DNA from: Paulownia fortunei
Lineage: Eukaryota; Streptophyta; Magnoliopsida; Lamiales; Paulowniaceae
Direction of reading: 5' to 3'
DNA: 64,000 nucleotides
NCBI GenBank assembly: GCA_019321725.1
Contig: CM033120.1
Span: forward strand, 13,298,278 to 13,362,277
Within the stretch, counting starts at the first letter, position 1; each line of letters starts with the position of its first letter. Position numbers and translations under genes: made by a program. The notes beneath the pieces were generated by a model. It did no database searches and had not been told where the DNA came from. It worked only from the letters and a program-made list of their open reading frames with translations. Of the stretch, positions 48,851-60,039 are shown piece by piece.

Positions 48851-49299
48851 TTCTACCAATAGAAAAGATCCAATTACTTAGATGCTTTCTACAAAATTTA
48901 GCCCCTAAGGGCTTATGTTGTTTTTTATTTTATTTAATTAGGAAACTAGTATTTCCACTCAAGTTGTCAAAATTTAAATGACGCTTGTTCAAATAATTAG
49001 TAAGTTTTTGCAAGATTAATAAAGTTTTTCATTTTGCATTACAACTACGTGTCTACCTACTTTACTACTAAACAAGATGCTATACTGCCTCCAACCATAG
49101 AGGTCGACAAGATTCTTTTGAGGTTACTAATGATTTTGGCTAGCTCGATACCAGAATCTCACAAGTCCGACTTCCCATGAGGCCAATGGCAAAGTGCATT
49201 CTCATATTACATGTCATTCCTTAAGGATAGAGAAAGCTTAACCCCACATGGTTCAAGAGAATCCCCACGAGATGAAAAAAAATATCATTGCAGCCTCAA

Positions 49300-49725
49300 G
49301 AGCTCGCACAGAACCAAGGAGCACTATTGGCTCCAACACTTGAGATGTTATATCGATTTCCTCTTCCGAGGAGCCATAGTGGCTCTCACATTTGAAAGGT
49401 CCTACCGATCTCATTTCTCGAAGAGCCCTACTAGCTTTCATACTTGAAAAATCATACCGACATTCTCTCGAGGAGCCCTATTAACTCCCACACTTGAAAG
49501 GTCTTATGATCTCCACTTTTGAGGATTCTATCAACTCACACACTTTAGAGATCCTATCGACCTCCATTCTCAAAAAGCTTTACTGGCTCCCATACTTGAG
49601 AGGTCCTACCAATTTTCTCTCATAAGAAGCCCTATTGAATTTTCTATTTGAAAGGTCCTACCGATCTCCACATTTAAGGGATCTTGCTGGGTTGCAAACA
49701 TGAGAAGTTATATTGACTTTTTCCC
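49300..49725 (+). repeat. Tandem array, about 51-bp unit, about 8 copies
   Basis: The repeating phrase is roughly 'cacttgaaaggtcctaccgatctc..ctctcgaggagccctattggctcc'. The CTTGA(A/G)AGG core recurs near 49339, 49391, 49443, 49493, 49543, 49595, 49647 and 49700, steps of 50-53 bases. Distinct in sequence from the 29-bp array 0.5 kb upstream in the same element. Confidence 0.82.
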
Positions 49726-50246
49726 TCGTATGTACTGCAAAAAGATACATGTTATAGATATTTGTTAGAGTGATGACAACAAAAAACTAAATGAGAAAAT
49801 GCTTCTATAAAAGATAATAACATGAACTAAAGAAAAAAACGTAAGTCTACCTAGAGCTAGTCTCCACTAAGCAGGAGGAGCGGCGGAAACAGCTGCATCA
49901 ACGGCCTCGACAATAATATTACTATCGTTAGGGCCAACAATATCAACTGCCTTGCTGTCATCTACCGCCATAGCCGACACCTCAGTGGGAATTCCTACCC
50001 ATACTTTCTCATAGCAATAGCCAACATGAGACGCTGCAAAGAAACAAAAAGCATTAGCAAGCTAACAAAGAGAAACAAGGTAAAAATATGCAAAGTATAT
50101 AGGCTAAGTAGTAATCAAAGAAGATGAACCACCCGAGATAAGTCCTCTATGAGCACATTTGGAATAAAGCAAAGTGGCGTCGACTCAAGACGACTGATGT
50201 TGTATTAGCTCACTATGCAACGAGTCTTCCTCCAATGTAAGGCGTG

Positions 50247-51827
50247 TGTTGTGGATTTTATGAACGTAAGTGCATGTTATCGTTAACAAGTAATAAAGTA
50301 ATGAATAAGTATCGTTCCCATGAAGATTGTTGAATTATTAAGTACCAAAATTATATTAATTCTAATTTTATTTAAATAAATGCATTTTTGTATTTTTGTT
50401 TATAAACTAAACTAAATTAATGATAGAAAATATTTAAAGATGAAACTTAATAACTAAAAAGTATAGGGTTATGATTTTACCATAATTAATTCGAATTGAT
50501 TATTTTATCTCATCAATCCTAATTTAATTTCCAAGTGATAGTCGAGAATCCCTAAATTATCCACTAGCCTCTTTCAAGGTCTATCATCAATTGCTAACCC
50601 GTTATATTCTTATGTGAATCATAACAATCAATAATTCATTAGGTTTTATGGAGTCTCAAACATGACTACACAAACCATGTAAGTATATTCCTATCTCATA
50701 TATAATTTATGATTTTTTATACATAGAACTAGACACATATATCACCTTTCGGGTCAATATGATTAGCAAATCATTCAATTAGTGGTTAAGTAATTAAAAA
50801 TATTAAGAACAATGTAAAAAACTCAACTTGAAGATAAATTGAGAATTAAATTGATACAAATATTCAAAATATCATAATTAGATTACATCACAACCCTAAA
50901 AAAAAAAATTAGTTCATGATGGTAAAAATAAATAATAACATAACAATATTCATGAACATAATTAATGAGAAAAAGAGGAAAATAAAATAAAACTTGAAAG
51001 AAAATGAGTTTCTTCCCTTGTAGGTGTCTTATTATCAAATTTTGGAAGAATTATCTCATCATCTTCTTCTTTCTTGACTTGTTTTCTCTTTTCCCCATCT
51101 CTAAAAATCTAAAATGAAGGCTCTTAGGATCTTAAAAATTAGATGGAGATGCCCTAAAGAGGGAAAAACAACAATTTTGTCCTTAGTTATCTGCCAGGCA
51201 GTGCCTAGACATTGATTGGCAACACCCATTCTGTCCAAACTAGTGCCTGCAGGCAGTGCCTAGGCGCTGCACTTGCTGCCCAAAATCCATATCTGCAACA
51301 CCTATTGCCTCTTTCAACCTATTTTTAACCACTTTATAGGCTAAACGGGCTTCTAGTGTCTTTATACAAATTGTATCCCTATGTGCTAAATTTCTATATC
51401 TTTATGAATCAGCTCAATATGACATCTGTGGAAGGAGTTATGCCTAAAATACTAAGATGTATCATACTAGAAATCAAGTATATATTTTTTAACCTGATTT
51501 TTCTCATTGAAATAGAAAGAAATGAATTTAATGGAAAACATAAAAGTTATAGATCGATCTCTTATATTTCTAATGGTTTAAGAATCAAGTCAAAATAATA
51601 TTGGAGCAAAGAGTTATAATTGAAATACCAACACTGCCGTCAATAGCACCTTAAGGCAGATTCTACAAAAGTTTAACTAAGTTTTATGTTTTTTTCTATT
51701 TTTTTCTCATTTCGCCATTACCTATAATATTTTAAAAGAAATGCATAAAATTAACATAAACACTCAAAAACTAATCAAAAAGTTAAACAAATGATACTCA
51801 ATTAATGTGTATAAAATCCACTCATGA
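50247..51827. mobile_element. Nested LTR-like insertion (possible solo LTR)
   Basis: The left terminus contains GTGGATTTTATGAAC and the right terminus is its inverted partner (reverse complement GTGGATTTTATACAC, 13 of 15 equal). GCGTG flanks both sides (50242-50246 and 51828-51832), a possible 5-bp target duplication. Near the left end 'agtatcgttcccatgaagattg' and 'ccactagcctctttcaaggt' resemble phrases I associate with widespread plant LTR repeats. No coding capacity. Solo LTR is the best reading, but a foldback-type DNA element is not excluded. Confidence 0.45.
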
Positions 51828-51839
51828 GCGTGATCCTTT

Positions 51840-54494
51840 ACATCTCGAAGGGACTCCACTCCATCCACCTGATTTACTCCATAAGTGAAAAAGCTCGCCC
51901 TTGCATCATGTTGGGAACCACAACAAAAGAAAATTCTTGAGGCCTCTTAGAAGTAACCTTCGGTGACACCTTAACAAGCTAGCCTCCACCAATACCAACA
52001 GCATCACGCAATGATGACTTATGCTCGTCGTCCCTCAAAGAGGAGGAAGACCTAACGCCACCTCTACTTCTATCAGTGATACCTATATCAACACCACTCA
52101 TCTCACCTTGTGTTGGCATCACACCCCTTTTACCAAAAACGCGTAAAGAACCAGACTCGCTGAACTTGTGGAAATGAAGTGTAGGAAAGTCAAGTTTCTT
52201 AGTTGCAAACCAAAACAAAAATAAAGAAGTTAGACGTGAAACAAAGGCATTAGATGCTAGCAAGATGAAGAAAAAGTTAAGTGAATCAACCATAAAACTA
52301 ACAAACAAAAAGAGCAAGTAATAGGAGACTATCAATGCACAAACATGTATCTCATACCTTGTCATTCATGACACGACTACGACTGAGGGGCTCACCCAAT
52401 ATATTCGTCGATTTAGGCTAGACCTAAAAAATAAAATATAATAATCTCATTCTCGAACTTACCAGACTTCGACGACGACAACGACCCTAAGATGCTAACC
52501 TTCTCACCAACTCAACAGACTCACTTCCATCATTAGGTAAAGAATGGTCTCAATTGTCTCAAATAAAAAATTCATCTAAATCATTGAACTCAATATGGTA
52601 ACTCGAACTAATCTCCCAACTAAATGAAATAATTAAACATAGAGGGGGTATGAACATAATGCTTGGTGAGATGATGACCTGACAGGGCGTGACATCGCTC
52701 ATCCCACGAGAAATACAAGTTAAGCCTTAGGCTTAACCTGGTGAGGGTTGCCCTCATTTTGATCTGGTGGTAGGTAACAAAAATTCTAGCTGAGCCACTG
52801 CCTTGACCTGGGCCACCATCCTCCGTGGTGGCAGCCGCTCGATGTCAAGGAATCATACTGGCTTTCCCAATTAAAAGTCATACCAACCCCAACGCTTAAA
52901 ATTTTTATTAACCCTCGCTTTCAATGAGACATTGTATACATCGATTACCAAAAAAAATTCTAAATAATTAGACTAAGTGTGAGGACGATATAAGAGCTTA
53001 TCCCGAGTCCTCATCTAGCCAAATGCATAATCCTAGTCATCCTATATAGAGACCTCACATAAAATGTCACGAGACTATGGCCTATGCTTTTCACCCCTTT
53101 AAGGGGTGGAGAAGACCTACCGCTACTACACTCTCTTACCTTCCTTTGTACAACTAGGTAGAGAGCACCTCTTTAGTTAGAATTAAATAACACTCACGAC
53201 GATGTGCCTCTTGTTTCTAGCGACTGACTCACTAGATCTCAAGGAGCTATCCTTCTCGCTTGAGTTAGAAGAATCCTCTTTTCCCAAAACTCATCCTTGT
53301 ATTCAAGTAAACTTAGAAGGTATCCAACTCTCTAGAAGAAAATCCCTTCCCAAATTTCTTTAAAGTATTTGGGGTCGAAAAGGCTATCACCCGGGGGGCT
53401 ACAACTATATGAACTATGAGAAGAACAAGACAAACCGAACTCTCCTAAATTTGAAAAAACAACAAAGGAGCGACAAAATCAATACTAGAAAGAATGGAGT
53501 AGGTCGAGCCAATCGCTCAATTTGTATGGACGACATCGCCTGCACGCACGATAATGTCGCTCCTTTCATCTATGAAGGTGACGCAATGAGACATCGATGA
53601 TGACAACTATTCACCCATGAATATGGCGTGATGAGACGTTAATGATGATGATCACTAACCCATAAAGGTGGCTCGATGAGATTGGTGACCCCTCGCCACC
53701 ATTCTTACTTTCTTATGTGCATTTGACATCTTTTCCTCAATATTAGCAACGAGATGTAACCTTCGGAAGCAATTGTGACTCTCTCAAAGCCAAGAAAACA
53801 ATAGATGGCTCTAGAGAGCACAAACTTAATTGAGGTTGGCAACAAAGGTACATCGACGAGCGCTATAGGCACACAAGGAAATAAATTTCTAAGGACCTAT
53901 AACTAGTGCCATGAGCACACCAAAGAGAAAAACTTTCCAAGTCTTCCCAAGAGTGCAAGAAATACACTTGACCTTCGTAAGGTGAACCGCGCTCGATCTA
54001 CACAAGCTCAACTCGAAGCCACCATATTACTGACCCATTTTCTTTCATGAAAGTCAATCACCTAGCCAATGAGTGCCTCATGTCGAAATAGAAATGGCTC
54101 AAAGGTGAAAGAATTTCACTCATACTTGACCCAATAAATAGTCAAACAAGGTGAGACGAGGATCATCTCAATTACCCCAAGTAAATTCCCTTCAAGGTAG
54201 ACCGGAGAAGTGGGACCACTAATAAAAACAAAACAACTAAAAATCAAGCCAAGAGCTCAATTGAGAAAATCTTGACAACCTAAGCCAAGCTTGATCATAA
54301 CGCGACGACATGTGTTGAGCTAAATACTTGACATAAGACACATCCCAACAATATATAATTTTCAAGATGGGTTCATCCAACAATCCAAAGATATTTCCTA
54401 AAACAATTCACTCCGAGATGTGACCTACATTAGCATTACCTACTCTCTACAAACCCTCATTATGCGAGGCTTGTCTGAGAGTGGGGGCTTATAA
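51840..54494. other. Interior of the old LTR element, right part
   Basis: No readable gag, protease, reverse transcriptase, RNase H or integrase in any frame. The minus open frame 51979-52365 is bounded by low-complexity hydrophobic sequence and shows no domain. Some stretches (for example 53400-53700) have near-balanced composition and might be decayed captured coding sequence, but I recognise nothing. Confidence 0.45.
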
Positions 54495-54963
54495 TGGGTC
54501 ATATGTTCCATAAAAAATCTACTAGACTAAGTTCAAATGGCCAACATGGATCATGGACCAAAGTTTCTCTAAAATGGACTATAATGATTATGCTAAGCTC
54601 ATAGTGGTTCAAAGGTTAAATCCATGAGACCCACTATGAATATCTCAAAGTCCACAGGCTCATGGAGTTTTAAATGGTCTATGGACCATACTACCCTCCA
54701 ACCTTCGTGTATTACTTTCCACCATTTTAAGACACATCATTTAATATTTGAACATTCACTTCCTCTCATACTCTACACTGACTTGATGTCAGAGGAATAT
54801 CTCCAAACTAACTCTGGAGACCCTAATCATTTGTTTGTGTCGCAAATAAAAACTCACTCAAAAATTTATCGCTCACAAGAATAGTTAACCTCATGCAATG
54901 ACCCTTTAAAATTGATTGCACTTGTGAAGTCAACGTTTGAAAACCTGAACGAGTTCCACGTCA
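54495..54963 (+). repeat. 3' LTR (degenerate)
   Basis: Follows the G-rich tract AGAGTGGGGGC. Begins around TAATGGGTCAT and ends GTTCCACGTCA. Right-hand 300 bases align with the end of the 5' LTR; the left-hand part has CCCA/TGGG-rich phrases that resemble the start of the other copy only loosely. Confidence 0.6.
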
Positions 54964-56194
54964 TTTAACCAAACATTTATGATATTTTAAGTAGCTTATA
55001 TTCTATTTGTGGAAAAGCTATCTACCTATACATATTGTGTAAGAATAACTTAGGCACAACTATGGTTTGAAACATACTTCTTTTAATGTTGGATGATACT
55101 TTTTCATTAACCTTAAAATGTAATTGTTTTTACTCTTTTTAAATAAAAAAGTATAAAATGTGAATTAACATATATACACACACACATATTAATTTTCAAA
55201 TTACTCTGTGCATTGCATGGGATTTATGCTAGTATAACTGATAGAAAACACATATTTGAGCTTAATACAATGTCTCAAAGCATGAAGGTCATAATGCAGA
55301 AATAAATGGAACCCATGCTTGCTTAAATTTATGATAAGTGATTCTTATCTACACGAAGAGTTTTAAACAGGGGATAATTATAATTTGTTGAGGAATTTTC
55401 AATTTATAAAAGATTATAATATTTGTTTTGAGACGCATAACTACATTCTTTAAAATGATATTTGCCCTGCTATTATTTTGTGTTAGCTTTTATAACAAAT
55501 TACTTTTAGGTACAACAACTTCAAACAACAATTTTGAAGATTCCCTTTAAGAACTTATCAAAAACATCATTAGTGAAAGACGTAGGAGAGAGTATGAATA
55601 AATTGGGATTATTTTTTGTGGCATTAGGTGTTAATATATAATTTGACTCCTTTAGTAATTGTTCCATACAACTCTTAAAAATAAACATCACTCTCAAAAG
55701 ATATGACTATTAGATTATAATCACTTATTAAAAGACATATTAATTTAATTAATATTTAATTAATATTATAATAAAAAACTAGAACATAATTATGGCCATC
55801 AGAAAATATAAGGTGCACGACAAAATGACAACTGAAAGTACTATAGGCAATTATAATTACATATAAAGAAATTTGAAAGAAAAGTAGTATGAACAATAAG
55901 CATATTATTTTGGTTATTACATTGAACTATAACCAGTACTACTCACATAATATAGGAGAGCGTTAATCTATTTTGACAAATTGAATTTCTAGAATTTCGA
56001 ATTTGTATATTTGACCAAAACAGAAAAAAGAGAAACTGATTTTAGGTGCTACATTTGGTATAATCACATTGAAATCTGAGCCAAATAAAGAATAGAATCA
56101 TAAGATGGGAATTAGGTAACCTTATTGATTCAAATGAGAGTATAAGAAAGACAAAATTATGCAGTTCTAAAGAAATAAGTTTGGACAAATCACC
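54964..56194. other. AT-rich intergenic DNA
   Basis: No gene, no clear repeat boundaries. A short (TA/CA)n run near 55171-55188. Confidence 0.45.
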
Positions 56195-56815
56195 TTAGGC
56201 CATGCACACTCTATCCGTTCTTTCTTTTTTAAGTTTCGTATTTCAATATGTATAATGTAAAAAATTCGAGTTATTGCTATTAAAAATTTCCAATTATAAA
56301 TTTTAGGCCACCACTGCTCTTTTGCTGCTTTCTCTCTCATGTTCTATGTTTCAAAATCGATAATCCAAAAATCCTAATTTTCGTGACTTGGTTTTTCGTA
56401 CCACAAACCCTTGGTTACCCCTACCTACTCACAACTATTTTTCTTGAGTTTTGTATTTCAACATGCGTTACACAAAAATCCTTGTTATTATTATTGATTT
56501 TTCACACAACAAACCCTAAGCTGCTCCTACCCCCTCGATACTCTTTATGGTGTTGTGTGTTTCAAAATATATATTATAAACAATTTTAATTATTGCCATT
56601 GAAATTTTTTCAAAAGAAACCCTAGGTCAGCCCCACCCTCCTGGTACTCTCTTTTTGTATTTAGTATTTGAAAATTTACGATACGAAAAATTCAAATTAT
56701 TGCTATTAAAATTTTTACATCATAAACCTTAGGCCATGCACACCCTCTCGCTACTCTTTCTCTTAAATTTTATATTTTGATATGTATAATACAAAAAATC
56801 CGCATTATATATATA
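56195..56815. repeat. Minisatellite-like array, about 107-bp unit, 5-6 copies
   Basis: Each unit contains, in order, a '(c)cttaggccatgcacaccct' type phrase, 'ctactctttctct', 'atttcaatatgtataatac', 'aaaaatccgaattattgcta' and 'ttaaaaattttcacataaa'. The first phrase falls near 56195, 56303, 56411, 56516, 56622 and 56729, steps of 105-108 bases. Units are diverged from each other, so the array is old. Confidence 0.8.
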
Positions 56816-56944
56816 CATACAAGTGCAATGAGTACTTTTGAACATTTTACGATACAAATTAAAAAAAATAAAAGTGAAAACATAGATAGAATCTGCGTTT
56901 TCTTTATTTTTATTTGTTTCAATATAAATGCTAAGGCATAGACA

Positions 56945-57895
56945 TAGTCTACACCATCAATGATCACATTCACATTAAATGTGACTTCACATTGAATCTA
57001 ATAATTATTTATTTATTTTTTGCTTCTTTGTTTTGTTTTTTAATAGAAAATAATTTAGAATAAAATAGAAAATGATATTTTTGAAAGTATGATGATATTG
57101 TCTGTATTTGGTAATCTATTATAGTAACACAGGGACCTTTGTGCATTCATAAATTATACGACACTATTTGAGTTAAAAATACTACTATTGGATAAATATG
57201 AGCTAGATAAAAATATTTATTTTCATTTTCACAACTATTTGTATTTTTAGTATAGAGTTTAATATTTATTTTTCTCATTTTAAAATAAACTAATTCTATA
57301 CTCAAATCGTTCACTTTAACTTTAACTTTTAATTCTATATTATATTTTTGGAAATATGTATGCAATTTTTAAAAAATAATTTGTATATTGTATTGGAAAC
57401 AAACAAGTGATTAAATAAAATATTTTCTCAAAATAAAATACAAATCAGACAACTCAATTGGTAAAAATAAAGTATCTCAAAAAATAAGATTGATTTAGTA
57501 CCTTATTTTGAGAAAATAATTTTAAATTACTTGTTTGTTTTCAATACAAATATGAATCCATATTTTTGAAAAATATCATATGTATACTATATATAGAATT
57601 GAAACAAACTTTTTTAAGAGAAATAAAATCAAATATTTTGCAAGTATATAAATATTTTTTGTTGCATTTTTATCCAATAATATTATATGTTGTATAATTT
57701 GTTCATGCACAAAAATTCCCATATTACCATAATATATTATGCAATACAGACCACATCACTTTTCTACTTAATTCTATATCATTTTCTTAATAAATTAAGC
57801 AAAACAAAGAAACATAAAAAAATTAAAAAACTGTCACATATAATGTAAAGGCATGAATATAGCCCACATCTTTAAATTAAGTGTGTTCGTATTTA
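56945..57895. repeat. Long imperfect inverted repeat (hairpin element)
   Basis: The left arm (about 56945-57443) pairs with the right arm (about 57500-57895) around a loop near 57444-57499. The inner arms match best: TTGTATTGGAAACAAACAAG against the reverse complement of CTTGTTTGTTTTCAATACAA (one mismatch in 20). Further out, TTTGTGCATTCATAAATTAT (left, 57137) pairs with a reversed right-arm phrase TTTGTGCATGAACAAATTAT, and GCTTCTTTGTTTTGTTTTTT pairs with TGTTTCTTTGTTTTGCTTAA. No coding capacity in either arm. Confidence 0.75.
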
Positions 57896-60039
57896 CATTA
57901 AATAAATAAAAATAAAAATAAAATAGAAAGTATGAATTGTATTTGCGCTTTTACTCAAAATTTTAAATATGGTAATTCACTATTTTTTTTTTTCAATTTT
58001 TATTTTAATCTATTAAAAAAGCTGTGGGATATATACCCTTTAACCAAGGTGAAGAAGTTGCTGACAAAACTGAAGGAATAAATACCAAGTAATATGCATG
58101 AACAAATTTTAAAATTTTGTAAGGTATATGTGTTATATAACTACAATCGATAAGGATGGAATAACAAATGCTTTAACTATATATATACATACTGAAAATA
58201 GGAACTACACAGTGACATACAAAATTAGTGAACCATCACCACATAGCGTTGAAGTCGATCTTTTATTATTATTTACAAACACAAATTCGGCCTTCTGAGT
58301 TTATGTTTTGGAATAATTTTACTGACAATCTTCAATCATTCATGAAGATATATCTTTTTCATGTTATAATTTTGGTTTGAATCCATCGCTTTAATCATCT
58401 ATCTGTATATGTATTCACTCCGTTCAACATTTGCCATATGTACTGTAATTAAGTATTTACCTTGAAGATCTTATAAGTCTGTCTCACATTTCTGTAGTTT
58501 ATTTTTGAGCCAAGTCCTTTTTTGTGTTTTTCTGTTTACTTGCTACTAGGAAAAGCTATAGTGTCATGAAATATTTCTGATGCTTGGAACTTAATGGAAG
58601 CCAATATTGCTAATACCTAGTTCAGCTATAGAATGATGCATGGATTACCAATTTATATTTTAAAGAGGCAAGAAATGATTAATTAGTTATATCATTGATT
58701 ATATTAGTATAATTAATAACTTTTAAGTCATAGTATATATATCTATGGATAGAACTATTATCATTTATCAAGTTTTAAAGCCTCAATCTTACTATTTGAG
58801 AAATACTTTATTAATAATACTTCACAAATTTAAATTAGCGTCAGAATATAAAAGCATGGAGAATAAAGTTCTATGAGAACAGGAAGAGAATACGGTTACC
58901 TAACTAAAATGGCTAACTACTTGGGATACTAGATTGGTGATAACTGAATTTTCTTAAAAAATAAATTATGTTATTCAATAATCGATTCAAAATTAATTGT
59001 TAAAAATTCATTGATCCTTATTAAAATATAACGGACCAAATTTAAATCTATTTTTTCATTTAATAAACTATAAAACTGAACTTGAACTTAACTCCATTAA
59101 TAAAAAAATAATCCAATATATGTAAATAAATCAAACTATTCGAGCACGATTCGTATTCGACTCAAGTCTAATTGTATTTACAATCAAATCAAACTCACAC
59201 AAAATTTAAAACTCAATAAAAATTCAAACAACCTTTGAAACTCAATTAAAATTCAAACAACTTTGAAAAATAACATATTGGACTCTATGGATTCATTTAG
59301 ACTCCTAAATACATAAGAAACTTGTTTTCGAGCAATACTGCTTGTATTGTGTATCTAGCCCCAATAAAGCGCAAGAAGGGAAAAAGTTTGGTTTTTTTTC
59401 TTTTCCTCCCTTATATAATTATCTCATGAGTTATGTATCCTTAGTCAATGTTTTTAAACTCAAATCGGAAATCAAATTAAACAATTAAATGGATCTTTTG
59501 ATCACTGATCTCACTGTTGGACCATTTAAAAAAAAAGAAATTGGTTGACCCGGATATATATATATATATATATATTGTTGATAAGAGAAAGAGAGAGAAA
59601 TGTATATTATTTTATTCAAGTCTTTTTTTTTAAAATCAGACAGATAATCTAATCTAATCTAATCAAATAATTAATTGTGTCATTGATTGAATCGTTGGTT
59701 TAATTGGTTGACTTAGTTTTGAAAAAAGCAATTAACCCACACTATTTTAATATTATATATATAGAATTTTTATGTATATTAATATAAATATCCATTGAAC
59801 TATAATATAATTACCGAGATAATATAATAACAAAAATTAAAGAAATCATATAATTAAACCCATTTTATTTTCATTTTTTTCCTTTTCTACTTCTCCCATA
59901 TTTTTTCTTTTACTTTTTACTTTTTCCTAATTATTTTTTCTTCCATTTTTCTTGTTCTCTTTCCCTTCTTTTTCTTCCTCTCATTCCTCAATTTTCTACT
60001 TTCTTTCTCTTTCGCCTTTTCTATTTTTCCTTCTCTTTT
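57896..60039. other. AT-rich intergenic DNA
   Basis: Contains a (TA)n run at about 59555-59575 and a long pyrimidine-rich stretch (about 59865-60039, C/T runs). No gene seen. Confidence 0.45.

Larger units (their letters stand above)
47180..54963 (+). mobile_element. Old non-autonomous LTR retrotransposon (LARD-like)
   Basis: Two diverged direct repeats bracket the element: 5' LTR about 47180-47698 and 3' LTR about 54495-54963. They share collinear blocks such as catcatttaatttctgaacat / catcatttaatatttgaaca and ctcacaagaaaagtttacct / ctcacaagaatagttaacct. The 5' LTR ends in CA and is followed by TTTTGACGCCGTCTGTGGGA, close to the leader sequence found after the LTR in many plant Gypsy elements. 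A G-rich tract AGAGTGGGGGC precedes the 3' LTR and may be the polypurine tract. Neither gag nor pol is readable in the interior; instead there are tandem arrays and a nested insertion. LTR divergence visible by eye indicates great age. Boundaries are approximate. Confidence 0.7.

Noticed and set aside
47985..49725. Tandem arrays considered as a CRISPR-like structure
   Set aside because: Units are contiguous and degenerate with no unique spacers, and this is plant nuclear DNA.
51979..52365. 128-codon minus frame inside the LTR element
   Set aside because: Hydrophobic low-complexity start and no gag or other domain; not collinear with any expected retrotransposon protein.
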